64,000 nucleotides of DNA from NCBI GenBank assembly GCA_963681505.1, contig OY811980.1, forward strand, positions 944,042 through 1,008,041, given 5' to 3'. This document shows positions 35,291 through 47,638 of this stretch, in pieces (position 1 is the stretch's first letter; each line of letters opens with the position of its first letter). The translations under genes and the position numbers were made by a program. Origin of the DNA: Eunapius fragilis (lineage: Eukaryota > Porifera > Demospongiae > Spongillida > Spongillidae). The notes below the pieces were generated by a model. The model saw nothing but the letters and a program-made list of their open reading frames with translations. It was not told where the DNA came from and did not search any database.

Positions 35291-38200
35291 ATGGGCACGA
35301 GCACGCACCTCCTCCTCCTCCTCCTCTTAAATGTCCTTCAGCAAACAGCGGCGCCCGCAGGTGAGTGGCGGCAGAGATAATCTCTGGTGGCGGTAGGTTG
35401 TGTGCGTTAGTACCGTTGGGTGGTGCAATGTGGTTTCGGCGCATTCAAATGCGCACGCGGTCAGGGCTACTGATAGTAACCGGGATAAGGGCAAACAAAA
35501 CGTTTTTAAAAATAAAATAAAAATAAAAATTTAACAGTCATACTCACGATACTCGTAGCTAGCAACAAAAGTTATGTATCTTAGCTAGCAACAAAAGATA
35601 TGTATCTTAGCTAGCAACAAAAAGTTATGTATCTTAGCTAGCAACAAAAGATATGTATCTTAGCTAGCAACAATTAAAAGATATGCAACTCAGTAACGAA
35701 TCGCTCAAATTAGTGACAGCGACTAGAGTCTAATTGGTCTTTTTTATGCTGAATCCCTACCATGCATACAATTATACGCAGCACTGCCGTATCATCGACG
35801 TAGTGGTTTTGATCGCGTTGCGTCTACGTGCATTTTTTTTTAAATTCACGCCTTTAGAATTATTTCATCAGCCAAAAAAAAAAAAAGAGTCCGTTTTTGT
35901 ACCCTCCCGTCGTCAAAGTTGATGTATGGAGGTGAAATGGACGAGTTTATGTTGAAGATCAAGTTACATGCACCCACACATATATACACACATAGACACA
36001 CAACCATACATCCATCACATCATACACATGCCAACCACACCCACACACATATGCACACCCTACACCAAACACACACCCACACATGCACATGCACACACAC
36101 ACATACAAAACTCATAAAAGCTTATATGGTTGAATTAGGAAATCTTACTCTGTCTATAATTCTTAATTGAGGACGGATTAACAAACTGCCTCTATTTTAG
36201 CTCTGGGATATCAGAGAGAGGGGAGAGAGGGATGCCTGCTTGATGACAATACTACATGATATGACCACTTTCATTTAAACAACACAATAGAATAAACAAT
36301 AGCAGACCATTGAGAACCAACTGTGCATATGGGGATCCTTTGTACCAGCACTTTTACATACAAAATCAAAGTCGAGATGAAGAGGAAACCAACTCACAAA
36401 ACAACAACTCCTGGCAGCAGTATAACCTCCACAGTATAACCTCCACAGTATAACCTCCACAGTATAACCTCCACAGTATAACCTCCACAGTATAACCTCC
36501 ACAGTATAACCTTCACAGTATAACCTCCACAGTATAACCTCCACAGTATAACCTCCACAGTATAACCTCCACAGTATAACCTCCACAGTATAGTCTCCAC
36601 AATATAACCTCCACAGTATAACCTCCACAGTATAACCTCCACAGTATAGTCTCCACATAGTCTCCACAGTATGACCTCCACAGTATAACCTCTACAGTAT
36701 AGCCTCCACGTAACTTGATAAACACAGCCACTAAATTCAAAAAAGTGTGAGCATCCCATCAATGGAGAGGAGTTATACTTGCATAGCCTTTCTCTTTTAG
36801 TGTCCTTATCATTTGGTATTCCCACTGTCTTGTAATCAGGTCTCCAGGTCTATTATTATCGTCAACCAATCCCACCAAACCCTAATCCCATTCAATCCTG
36901 GAAGGTTGAAGGACTGGCCACATGGATTATGCAGAATGCCTTCAGTGATAACCTGGACTGTAACACAACCTCCAACAATGGGACTGGTGTTGGTTGGAGG
37001 AGGACACAAGCCACTCTAAACCCTAACTGGATGCAGGCAGTGACAAATGGGAGGCGCCTAGCACTTGATAGCTTCACCAACAGTAACCTTGGGATCTACA
37101 CATGTTATGATAATGTGACCAATGAGACTGTGACCATTAACATCACCAGTGGTGAGTACATACATATAGAGGAATGCATGCATACTCCAGCAGTGGTGTG
37201 ATCATGACATATATACCACTGCACAGCCAATCCAGCCATCCAGGCAGTCAGTGATGTTGTCAACATTGAGGCAGGCTCCAGTGGACAGCTGAAGGTGTAT
37301 GTCTCTGGTATCCCTGATCCCTCAAGTACAGACATCACATGGTTCAAGTTGGGTCCAGGAGGAACCAAGACAGAACTGAGGGAGCCAACAGTGAACTTCT
37401 CCAGTGATCATCGAACACTCCTGCTAACCAATGTTCAGGACAGTGATGGAGGGACCTACATGAGTAATGTGACCCAAAACATTTCACTATATCCATCTGC
37501 CAGTGTCTTCATAACACTTGCTGTCACAAGGAAGAATGGTATGTTATTGCAAAAGAAATAATGGTTATGACAGTGGGAAAATAAAACATTACTAAATGAT
37601 GTACATCTGTTGAAGTGATATCGTGAACAATTACTAGAGACAAAGGGGAGGCTAGCCACCTTGGATCACGTGCATGCAGCAAAAAAATTATCATTAGATT
37701 GTAACAAGATTATGGAACCTCTTTACCCCATGCTTTATACATGAGTACCTGCAAAAAAAAAAATCATAAGATTTAAAATGCTTATTTACTTCCCCCACTG
37801 ATCCTATCTAAGTACAGCCATTCCTCTATCGTACAAAAGTGTAAACCCTTTGGACAGCTCCATGTCTATAACGTACCACGCCCACATGGTCACAAATGAT
37901 GAACCATAGTCAGTGTGTAAACAATTGACGACAAAGGTTTACATTTTTTTTTAGATATGATAGAGGATAGAGGAATGATTTTACTTGGATCAGTACGTGC
38001 ATTTGATACTATTGTGTCTAATTAACTCGACAGGTACTAGTTCAGCTCCAGTGATACTACAGCAGCCTCTAAGCGTTTCCTTGCAAACTTTGTCCGACGC
38101 TAGGCTTACTTGCGTCGTCGGCGGGTCCCCAGTCCTCAACATCACTTGGATGAGGCTGGACGCACCCCTCTCACCTAACGCTACTAGCAGCATAATTTCC

Positions 38201-39482
38201 TACAACGAAACAGTAGGGTCAAACACGTGATATCGCGAATTAACCCTTTTTCTCTCTGTAGACGACGGAAGGCATTCTTTTCATCCCATCTATACAACCT
38301 TCTGACGCAGGTCTGTACCAATGCTTGGCGACCATTGCAGGGGCAGGCTCAGTCGTGTCCGCACCGGCCAAAGTGGTCGTCCAATGTACGTTGTGTGCGA
38401 ATGTTCCCATATGCACGCACCGGTACCAACTCCAACCACCCCGCAGCCCTAGGTTTCGGGAGCTCGCCAACGGCGACCCCCGGGGTCAAAGTGACCACTG
38501 CTCCCGTTAGTGAAACGATCATTGTCTTCGTGTCGTTGATAATCGGGACGTCACTTGTGGCTGGATGCCTGAGTGTGGTCATTATCATATGTCGACTGAA
38601 ATGTATCGGAACTTCTAATAAGTAAGTTCTTATTCTTTTTTTTTTGTTGTTGTAAATATCAATTGAAATTTGTGGGTTTGCAGGCAACAAAACTCACCAG
38701 CGCGGCATATTCAACTTCAAGATATTATCCCACGCAACACCAGTCCACTGGTTGGAGATATCGATACACCACATGATGACGTATTCGTCAGAAGTAACGA
38801 TGCGCCCAGGGGCTCCAGGAGACTGCGACCGCTGGATAGCACGTCCAGCACTGCCGGCCTGCTGGAGAGCCAAAACACGCGTCATTCCTCCACTGAAGAA
38901 GACACACACAGCTCCTCAGCCAACCAAAACACACGTCCTCCCTCCACTGAAGGGGTCAGATACGCCCTCCCCACTGAAGGCAGGATTGCTACAATGCCAA
39001 ACTATGCGACGGTTTTGCCCTCAATTCCAAGACCTCAGTCACCTGAACACCAGTATGCCATACCCAGTACCCTCAGCCAGAACGCTCCACCACAGCCCAC
39101 TACCCCTAGGCAGTACGCTGACCCCATGCCTGTGCCATATTTAAACCCATCAGTGCTGAACATACAGGCTTCTGCTTCCCAGAGCCCCGAGCCACACGCA
39201 GACCCAGCAGGAGGGATGGTCGCGCAGCAGAGACCCTGGTATGAGAGCAGCAGCTCAAGTCTCAGACAACTGGGCATTCCCCGAGATGAAATACAGCCTT
39301 ACGCTACCACAAGCAACCTGTCAATACCACTGGAACCAGTAACTGAGCCTCCTCCTCGTCCACCCTCCACACTGCCTCGATCACCAGTTCCACTCCCCTA
39401 TGCGGATCCAGCACCGATTAGACAGAGTCTGGAACTACCGAACAGTCACCGCACACTATCACATAGTATGAGTGCTGTTTGA
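35291..39482 (+). CDS. Three-Ig receptor with long tyrosine-rich tail, gene D
   Basis: Complete type I receptor of 656 residues. Exons: 35291-35360 (signal peptide MGTSTHLLLLLLLNVLQQ; 70 nt, the same length and phase as in B), 36840-37151 (Ig1), 37227-37538 (Ig2), 38034-38212 and 38262-38385 (Ig3, phase-0 intron inside the domain at the same place as in B), 38447-38621 (stalk, membrane helix about 357-381) and 38684-39482 (tail). The lengths sum to 1971 nt. Ig1 and Ig3 keep their Cys pairs; Ig2 reads GTYMS where siblings have GTYMC. The 275-residue tail has NYATVL, QYAIPS, QYADPMPVPYLNPS, PWYES, QPYATT and PYADPAP, i.e. several YxxP and YxN sites among prolines, candidates for SH2 and SH3 binding. 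The tail is related to gene B. The Ig3 first donor is GTAGGG, weak but required by frame. Confidence 0.87.
35565..35685. repeat. 27-bp tandem repeat in gene D intron 1
   Basis: About five copies of TATCTTAGCTAGCAACAAAA with short spacers. Confidence 0.85.
36416..36710. repeat. 15-bp minisatellite ACAGTATAACCTCC, about 19 copies
   Basis: Head-to-tail 15-base units (CACAGTATAACCTCC) in gene D intron 1, ending about 130 bases before the Ig1 acceptor. A few units carry TAGTCTCC variants. A stop-free frame is due to the unit length. Confidence 0.95.
37539..38033. other. Gene D intron between Ig2 and Ig3
   Basis: No repeat or gene seen apart from short A and T runs. Confidence 0.4.
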
Positions 39483-39693
39483 TTTTATGTTTAGTTTTCA
39501 GTTCTAATTTACAACAACATAACATTTGGATGCTTTAATAATTTTTTTCTTACGCACCTGTTCACTGAGGTTTTAGCCCATGCAATAACACGTTGGGTAC
39601 CCACCCCACCCCACCTGAATTTTTCCTTCTCGTTTAATGTTTAAAAAAAAACTGAATTAAACAAATACAATAGTAGTGACATGTCAGAATGCA

Positions 39694-42600
39694 TTAGTAC
39701 TTGCTCGCAGATGAAGAACCAGACGTTTTCTTAGCAGGACAGTTTTTCCCACTCCTGTAAAGAGGGAAAAACCAACATGTTTCACAGCCAAACCTTTCCC
39801 TCCCTCCCCTTTTTTTTTCCTACAAACCTTGCAGAAGGCCTGCACGCAGGCGTGGGATGTGCAGCTGAAGCCATAGACAAGCACACCCTCCCCTGCACCT
39901 GTTCACCAGGTAAGCACACCTTGTCAAAGGCCAGGTTTATTATGGAAGCGTGTGGCTGGACCCGTTGCTGCAGAGGGCTAACCATGTGGGAGAACAGGTG
40001 GTGGAGAGGGTAGCTCTGGGCACGACTCCGCAGGTACGCGCGAGAACCACTTGGAACCCCACGAGTTCCCACGTTACCCTTTCCGCGGGCATGCAGTCGG
40101 TAGTTCCCGTCTGTCGCAGCGCGGGGACTGTGGCAGTCTGTCCTTCTGACGCCACCCTCCCTCATGAAGACATCGATGGGGACCTCCCACATGGCAGAGA
40201 TGGTGGTATCGGTGTTTGCGTCGTCCCCATTGAGGGAGGGGGATGATCGACCGGCAGCCAAAGGGAGTGGCCTGGGGACCATCGCGGGGGCAGGGGAATT
40301 GCATAGGTACTCACCCAGAGGCACAGGGGGGTCCGTGGATGAGGGTGGTCCATGTGTTGTGCCCACCCCAAGAGGGCTGCCGGAAGTGGGCGGTGGTTCT
40401 GGTGGCTGTTGGAATGTCGGGAGCTCTGAAGGCTGTTGTTCGCATGTGCCTGCTGGCTGGGTCAACTTTTGACTCTGTATGGAGTCCATTGCATAGCAAA
40501 TGGTACTTAAGGACCCTTGGCGCGTGTCGGATGGATGGGATCCTTGGTGCGTGTCTGACGGACGGGACCCTTGGTGTGTATCTGATGGACGGGACCCTTG
40601 GTGTGTGTCTGATGGACGGGACCCTTGGTGTGTGTCTGATGGACGGGATCCTTGGTGTGTGTCTGATGGACGGGACCCTTGGTGTGTGTCTGATGGACGG
40701 GACCCTTGGTGTGTGTCTGATGGACGGGACCCTTGGTGTGTGTCTGATGGACGGGACCCTTGGTGTGTGTCTGATGGACGGGACCCTTGGTGTGTGTCTG
40801 ATGGACGGGACCCTTGGTGTGTGTCTGATGGACGGGACCCTTGGTGTGTGTCTGATGGACGGGACCCTTGGTGTGTGTCTGATGGACGGGACCCTTGGTG
40901 TGTGTCTGATGGACGGGACCCTTGGTGTGTGTCAGACAAATGGGATGTGCCTGGTAATGGAAGCATTCTTACTGATGGAGGAATGCTGGGCAATCGCCAA
41001 TGCACGTGGGTGTCTGCAGGGGAGCTCTCTGATCTCTGAGGGGGGGTGACCATAGATCTTCTTGGAACAGTTTCAATCAATGCTCGAACTTGGACACTGT
41101 TTGACGAGCATTTGGGGATGTCAAACAAAGGACACTGTGAGACCTCTGGAGTGCCCAAGGGACAAGGTGAAGTCACCAGAGGCCCTTGCACTATCTCCAT
41201 TGGTTGCTCTCTGCTGCAAGGAAATTTCGATTGCATAGAAAAATTGTCTGATGTTTCGAGCGGAGAGACTGCCAGCCTTTGAGGAGATGGTTGCACTGGC
41301 TCTTGAGGAGGATTTGTCCATTTATCTACTGGCCGAATTGTAGGAAACAGGTGGGAAGGTGAAGGTGGACTGTTTGTCCTCAATTCCAGGCTGTTTGTGG
41401 GTTGTTCCAGGTGACTCCCTGACTGCATATCCATCGGTCCATCTGATTTCAGTGCAGGTGACATCAATTCAGCAGTCACTTCTGATATGTTCTCTCCTGC
41501 CACTTTCACAGGTAAACCAGAATGGGCCCCACCAGCCCCCAATGACCCCCAAGCATGTCTAGGTGGTCCAAAGGGGTTAACACCACAACCCTTAGCACTG
41601 CCTACCTGACTCCCTTCAGACATATCCTTCATACCCTCCTCAAGCATCCTATCCCCAACTTCCAGTGTTGATTGCGGTGTGAATGTTAGATTTAGGCCAG
41701 GATTGGTACCATCCTGACATACTGTAGTCCCTACTCCAGTTTCTATTTCAACACTGTTCCCATCTTCAAAGTTCAAAACAGTCATTCTATTTGGTGAAAA
41801 CGTCTTTACACCAGATGGCTTGTATCCTTTGTGCTTGGCCACAGACTGATTGGAGGCGTACGAACAAGGAAAAATCGGCTCCCAATTCACTGCAGCGTGC
41901 GTATCACACAAGGGGGGAGGTGGACCATCAAAGGGGTGGAGCCTCCGCTTCGCCCTGGGCAGTCCCTGCGCCACGTCCTCCAACGAGTCCTGCGAACCCA
42001 GACCTTCCCGGGATACAGCGCTGGACGACACCTTAACTGCAGCCATGGCGACGGCATCGGGCGGGTACTTTCCCCCCCTGCACCCCCCACCCCCCTTGCG
42101 CGTCCCCTTGTTGTCCTCCAGACCCAGCAAAACGTGCCGCAGGACCCTCGTCACGTGACCCAGCCAACGGAGGGTAGGCAGCCTGACCTCCCACTCCTCC
42201 GTGCGTCTGAGGAGCTCTCCCACCATGGTGTGGAGGGTGTGAGGGTGCCTCTGGGCCACAAGGTACTGGAAGTGGTGCACGTCCAGCTCGTACACCGTGG
42301 CCCTGCCCATGCTGACGGCCGTGTACAGGGAACGCTTCAGCTGGCAGATGGCCTCCAGTTCCCCTAGGACGTCCCCAGGTCCCAGGAGGCAGATGTGGAC
42401 CCCCGAGGTCGGGGGCGGCTCGCTCAGTCTGTAGCACCTTCTTGCGGGAGGCGCCTTTGTTGTGTGGAGTTTGGAAGCAGAAGGCACGGAGCTTAGGGAT
42501 GAAGAGGAAAGGTGGCTTTGAGAGGTTGTGGTTCTTAGGGACAACCTTCTCCGTCTTTGGCCCCGCGTGGAGACGATCTGACCAGTCCCATTAGAGGTCA

Positions 42601-44001
42601 AGTCTGGGAAAGCTCTTGTCCTATTTATAAGGTCCCTAGGGAGTTTTTGATTGCTGCAAGCTGAGAGTTTTAAGGTACCAGATTTGATGAAGTACACAAA
42701 CCTAGAGTCCTTGGTCTCCTGAAATAAAATGTCTTGAAACTTCAATTTCCTTTTGCACAAGGATGCACTAAGTTGGCGTACAAATGCCAGAGCCCACCCA
42801 TCAAACAGACGATGGTTAGCAACGAAGTATGCGTTCTGCAGCAGAACACTCTGCAGGTGGGCGGCCAGGTGCCTTTGGAACGTCTCCTTACCAATAGTAA
42901 GCAGCTGACAGAGCTCATTTGACATGGCTGTGTTTGGAGAGAGTGAGTTGGTGAGGAGGAGAGCCACCTCCCCAAAGTGTTCCCCTGGAGTGAGGATCCT
43001 CAGCTCCGTGCCGTAACTGCGTCTCATCTCAGATACGGTTGAGTCCAACTCGTCACCCATCTTGTCCACCTGCAAAAGGCGGTCGATGGCGATGCCCTCC
43101 TTTGGGTTCTGTGTGGATTGCCGAGTGTAGGTACTGAAAGACTCGAATTGGTCCACAAGGATGGATACAGTGCCTCTCAAAATGATATAGAAGCTGAAAA
43201 TTAAACACATGTGCAACATGGCTCAAACATACTGTAACATGGACGTGGTTTTATGCTATTTTTGCAACAATGCTAAAATCATTGTAAGTACTGGTTTTTA
43301 TACAAGTATATAGCAGCTATAAGTTTCAACCATGACTACGATAGCTGCCACACATTGCTCAGAAACTTCACAATGCTCTTTAACTAAAATACAATGGAAA
43401 AATGCACAAATAATGTTGACAATATATCGGACGCGGCAGTCCCGACTTGATCGTAGACGGCTCATCATAGAAAGCGTCTCAATGTTCATAGAGGCTGCTA
43501 TGAACACTGATACAACCTCTATGAGTTAGCTTAGTCACCAATGTATAATGTCTCAATGAGCGAACAGCGGATTTTTTCTCTATGACCGAGCAATCAAACT
43601 TTTGACGTAAGCGTAAGAAACTAAAGTTCAATGAATAGCCATAGCTATAGCTGCGCCAATACAAGCGTGCCAAAAACAAAAAAAAATTCGGTCCAAGTTC
43701 AACTGCGTACCTATCAACGGGCTCCCCTTGTTCGCATATCACCGTATCTGATTTGTATTCTTTCAGGTGCACAACCGCTGCTAACGATCTCAGCTCATCT
43801 GAAAAGCAATACTACTATGAATTACTATATGTTAGAATAAGTTCGATCTTGCAGACCTTTCGGTAAGCGCTTCAGAATCTCTCCTTTCTCGGCCAACCAA
43901 AGGGCTAACAGTTCGACCTCGTCCTTGGACCTTAATGTAGGCTCTTTGGCTACGGCATCGTAGCATCGTTTCCACGCACCTAGAAATAATTCACTAGCCA
44001 T
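39694..44001 (-). CDS. Protein with two cyclic-nucleotide-binding-like domains (CNBD2-like)
   Basis: Predicted 1219 residues from exons 44001-43857, 43798-43711, 43193-39828 and 39754-39694 (3660 nt). The N-terminal domain reads LKEYKSDTVICEQGEPVDR, then FYIILRGTVSIL and GEHFGEVALLL, the beta-roll and phosphate-binding cassette of cNMP-binding proteins. The usual PR(A/S)AT that follows is SPNTA, so the phosphate-binding Arg is absent. A second diverged copy follows (FVYFIKSGTLKL, GPGDVLGELEAICQ), also without the Arg. The rest (from about residue 360) is Ser/Pro-rich and probably disordered, with about 16 copies of a 9-residue repeat SDTHQGSRP at residues about 830-970. It may no longer bind cAMP. 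Start ATG (MASELFL) chosen as the first in frame. Tail-to-tail with gene D, 211 bases apart. The last intron is inferred. Confidence 0.85.
40515..40935. repeat. 27-bp coding minisatellite in the CNBD2-like gene
   Basis: About 16 near-identical 27-base units (CCTTGGTGTGTGTCTGATGG and ACGGGA on the plus strand) that keep the frame and encode SDTHQGSRP on the minus strand. The central copies are identical, so copy number probably varies between individuals. Confidence 0.95.
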
Positions 44002-44074
44002 CGTGTCTAAGTGCAAAGCGCGGTTACACCATGTGTATCCATAGTAACGGCGTGGCACAGCTGCTCGTGTGAAC

Positions 44075-44460
44075 AAATATGCCTAAAAGTAACAACATAC
44101 ACAGCAAAAAAATTATAATAATAAAAATACGCATATAATTTTAGTGATCGGATACTTCACATCTCTGTACATTTTAAAGCAATTTAATATTGTACAATAT
44201 AGCAAGAGCAATTAAGTTTCACAGTTAACAACGTTCAGAAGTTCTTTACTAGGTCACTTTTTAAAAGAGCTAGATGCCCTCTCAGTGCAAGCATATGGTG
44301 CAAGCAAGCATGAATCACTGCAACATGGCAAAAGTGATATAATCTGATTTTACATAAATATAATAAATCCTGGCCTTATAATATCTATTAAATTCTGCAC
44401 TTTATGCTAAATAATATATTTGAATACAATAATAATAATATGCACATTAAAGCATTACAA
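44075..44460. other. Upstream of CNBD2-like gene
   Basis: AT-rich, no gene or repeat recognised; the CNBD2-like promoter would lie at 44002-44200. Confidence 0.4.
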
Positions 44461-44463
44461 CAG

Positions 44464-44845
44464 CTAAAAGTCACAAGATGTGGTTGGTGGGACACATCTG
44501 GCCAACATTGCCCTGGCATTCTGCCTCATGAGGGTGAGGCTGAGACGACCATACATGGTGGATATAACCTCATTTAGAGGTTGACACAGCTGAGTGGCTA
44601 CTTTTTTTGACAGGGTTGAAAGCACATTGATAGCCCATTGCCCCATCCCCCAAACACCTCCACAACCAAAGGGGTGCAGACCATCCTCTAAGGGCACAAG
44701 CCTCATCGTTTTTAGAGTGCTTGGCCTCTTCTCCCATCTCAGCTGCATGACCACAGGTTTGAGCCGCTTCTTGTAACTGTTGCAGATTTAGCGGATTGAT
44801 TACGTTTACGCATGCAGGTGGGCGAGAGGGAGACCAGTTTGGCAC
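44464..44845 (-). pseudogene. Fossil retroelement fragment
   Basis: Minus-strand segment with PLNLQQLQEAAQTCGHAAEM and YGRLSLTLMRQNARAMLARC, typical of the C-terminal region of a retroelement polyprotein widespread in invertebrates. Only this end is present; it is broken. It lies immediately left of the young foldback copy. Confidence 0.7.
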
Positions 44846-44890
44846 TAGTGATCTTGATTGATCTTAAAACATACATTAGCTTTTATTATT

Positions 44891-45514
44891 ACAAGTAAAT
44901 AAAAACATTCTCTATGAGAAAGTTGGTGGCATATAGGATTTGAAGGCAATGGTGGTGTAAAAAGGAAGGAAACAAGGGTCTAGTAATAAGGAAAAATGGA
45001 ATAGTCCTATATTTAGCACACGAACAACATACTATATCCTACATATAGAAATGTGCTAAATATAGGACTATTCCATTTTTCCTTATTACTAGACCCTTGT
45101 TTCCTTCCTTTTTACACCACCATTGCCTTCAAATCCTATATGCCACCAACTTTCTCATAGAGAATGTTTTTATTTACTTGTTTCATTGATTTTTATTCAT
45201 ACCCGATTATGAGCCGTATAGCACGTTAAGTAATCCATCTTGATATGAGAGGGAGGTTGTAAAGGTACGACATACCATTGAGTGACCTTAACTCTTTTCG
45301 CCGAGCGAGATGCACGTTCAGGACTATGGCAATATCGCTGTCTTTTTTCAGGATCTGCTCGATACCTTGCACGTCGAGAGGTCCGTTCCCTTTTCAGGAT
45401 CTGAGGGGGCTTTTAAGGGGCGGACGAAATAGAAGAGAGGTTATTAATTGTCGCCCCAGCGCGATCGAACCCACAAACGCATTTTGTATCGGGCCAGAAG
45501 CAGACAGCACCCTC

Positions 45515-45547
<33 letters not shown>

Positions 45548-46300
45548 TACTAATCGCATCTCGATACCTTGCGCGTGGAGAGATCCGTTTCTTTTCAGGC
45601 TCTGCTCGATAGTTTTCACGTTTGAGAGGCCCGCTTCTTTTCAGGCTCTGCTTTGTAGTTCCGCTCGGGCTGAATCTAATACGTCGTCTCTAGTTTTGAG
45701 GTACTATGCTCGTCGTTTGGCTTTCTTCTTATCCTGACGTGCATGAAAGCATTTTGAGAAAAAAAAACTTCACTAAGTTACAAAGAACGTCAAACCTAAA
45801 CGATAGAATGATTATAGTACGCACGTGCACGTTATTAAAAATACATAACCGCCAAAGTTAATTACCACTACGTGTAGTGCCCAGACCGTACACATTTGAT
45901 GTATACTGCTAGTACTTCGTATAAAGAGCGACGTAGGACCTATCCGAGTCGTGTCAGTGCAGTAAGCTATACGTGATTTGCTAACACAACCACCGATAAA
46001 TGTCATGTAGCCTCGAGACGTTTTGACCACAGAAGCGAAAATGCCAGTGAATTCTGAAGCCATTGGTGTGATTTTCATTTCTTAAAAGTGTTCCTATCCC
46101 GAGTTATGCGTGGTCAAGAACAAGAACAAGAAGAAGAAGAAGAAGAACGAGAAATACGTGGGACTGGGTACGAGTTTCAAAAATTGTTTTGTTCTCTACA
46201 ACCACGCGGTTTTGTGACATCAAACAAACACGAAACTGCTTGTTGTTGCCTTCTTGTACGACGACGATAACAAGGTAAGCCATCCGCTCGTCGGGAGTCT
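44891..46300 (+). mobile_element. Foldback element, second young copy, cut by the gap
   Basis: Same orientation and almost the same sequence as 24484-25863, including the perfect 129-base inverted arms (44891-45019 and 45053-45181). The main difference is a poly-C run (about 45516-45547) where the other copy has CCCCCA. The right end is hidden by the N run that begins at 46301. Confidence 0.85.
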
Positions 46301-46500
46301 NNNNNNNNNNNNNNNNNNNNNNNNNNNNNNNNNNNNNNNNNNNNNNNNNNNNNNNNNNNNNNNNNNNNNNNNNNNNNNNNNNNNNNNNNNNNNNNNNNNN
46401 NNNNNNNNNNNNNNNNNNNNNNNNNNNNNNNNNNNNNNNNNNNNNNNNNNNNNNNNNNNNNNNNNNNNNNNNNNNNNNNNNNNNNNNNNNNNNNNNNNNN
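46301..46500. other. Assembly gap (200 N)
   Basis: Exactly 200 unknown bases, probably a nominal gap size. The right edge is a (CT)n tract and the left edge is inside a repeat, so the gap was most likely caused by repeats. Confidence 1.
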
Positions 46501-46804
46501 CTCTCTCTCTCTCTCTCTCTCTCACGCGCACATACAAATACACACAAGCATACATAAAAATGGAGGAACAAGTACACATCGAGTACCCTTTACTGCAAAC
46601 ATAATGTCGTCACTTTGCTGCCAGTGACGGCGGCAATCGGATAAGGAAAAGACACAGCCACAAAGGGTTGAAGCATCACGGCCAGAGGCTCAGTCAAACG
46701 TAGAGAAATCATAGCTTGAGCTCAGACTTAAACACATGAGTAACGATTATAGTATATTAATAAACGAGAACTGAACATGCGGAGGGCCACGTGATCGGTG
46801 ATTA

Positions 46805-47560
46805 AAATTTTTAATAGTGCGGAGTGTTTTCCTTACATGCAATATTAAAAGTGCATGTATTCAATTCTCTTTTGTGTGCTGGCTTTTTCAAGTACGACAT
46901 GATTGACGTCTGAGGAGACTGCTTGAATTCAGTACCAACGGAGAATTTATTCGGAAATAGTTCAACAAGCGCACCACTGTAAACGGACGTCGGTACTGGG
47001 TTATTGTTTTCCGCACACATGCTGTTACGAATTTGCTTACCGGGGTCTCGTGTATGCGCATCGACTGCCCATTCCAGACACTACACACAAAACACAAGCC
47101 AATGAATTTCAGCATTCTATATAACGCCCAATACCTCTGGACAAGGGAGAGCTGAGTCCTGCTCCGCTCCCACACAAGGACGAGTTCATTTGAATTGACA
47201 AATCTGCTGACAGGGGAGAGAAACTTCTCAAGGTTAAAAGCAACAAACAGCTTTGGGTGCTGTAGCTCACCAAAACGCATCTTGGCTTTGAGTGCCCTCT
47301 TTCTTCCTAAGCACATCCCCAGCTATGCAACTCACCCCACAGCTCTTCAGCGTTGGAGTGCTGCCAAGCCGCAGGTCAGAGTACCTGCTTGGTGTTCTGA
47401 ACCTCGAGGGAAGCAAACCTCCGTGGGGACTCTGGTTCCTGTATCCAAGCGAAGTGGTGTAGTGCGGAAGAAGGGCGTTACCAGGTGGGGTGCCAGACCC
47501 ATGCTTGCAGTTGGCACCACGCAGACAGCAGGATTTGCCACAAAGCAGTGTTGCGTACAT
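46805..47560 (-). other. Exon-like frames downstream of BORA, unassigned
   Basis: Several minus-strand pieces look coding and have splice-like borders: about 47290-47480 (LPSRFRTPSRYSDLRLGSTP), 47135-47205 (RFVNSNELVLVWERSRTQLS), 47041-47083 (VWNGQSMRIHETP before GTAAGC) and 46808-46985 (GALVELFPNKFSVGTEF to a stop). They may be extra 3' exons of a longer BORA isoform or a separate gene. The frames do not join cleanly by eye, so I leave them unassigned. Confidence 0.35.
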
Positions 47561-47638
47561 GTGTCCAGGTCGTCCCTGTTGTGGGCGTGTGTTTGTAGCG
47601 TCCAGTCCCTTGTGGGATGCTGCTGCGTCCAGTGTTCG

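Noticed and set aside
38227-38510. Unspliced readings of gene D Ig3 second half and stalk
   Set aside because: Only the spliced model 38262-38385 plus 38447-38621 gives the YQC Ig strand and a continuous membrane helix.
40243-41049. 268- and 179-residue plus-strand frames with DGTLGVCLM and RDPWCVSDG repeats
   Set aside because: Antisense shadows of the 27-bp coding repeat of the minus-strand CNBD2-like gene.
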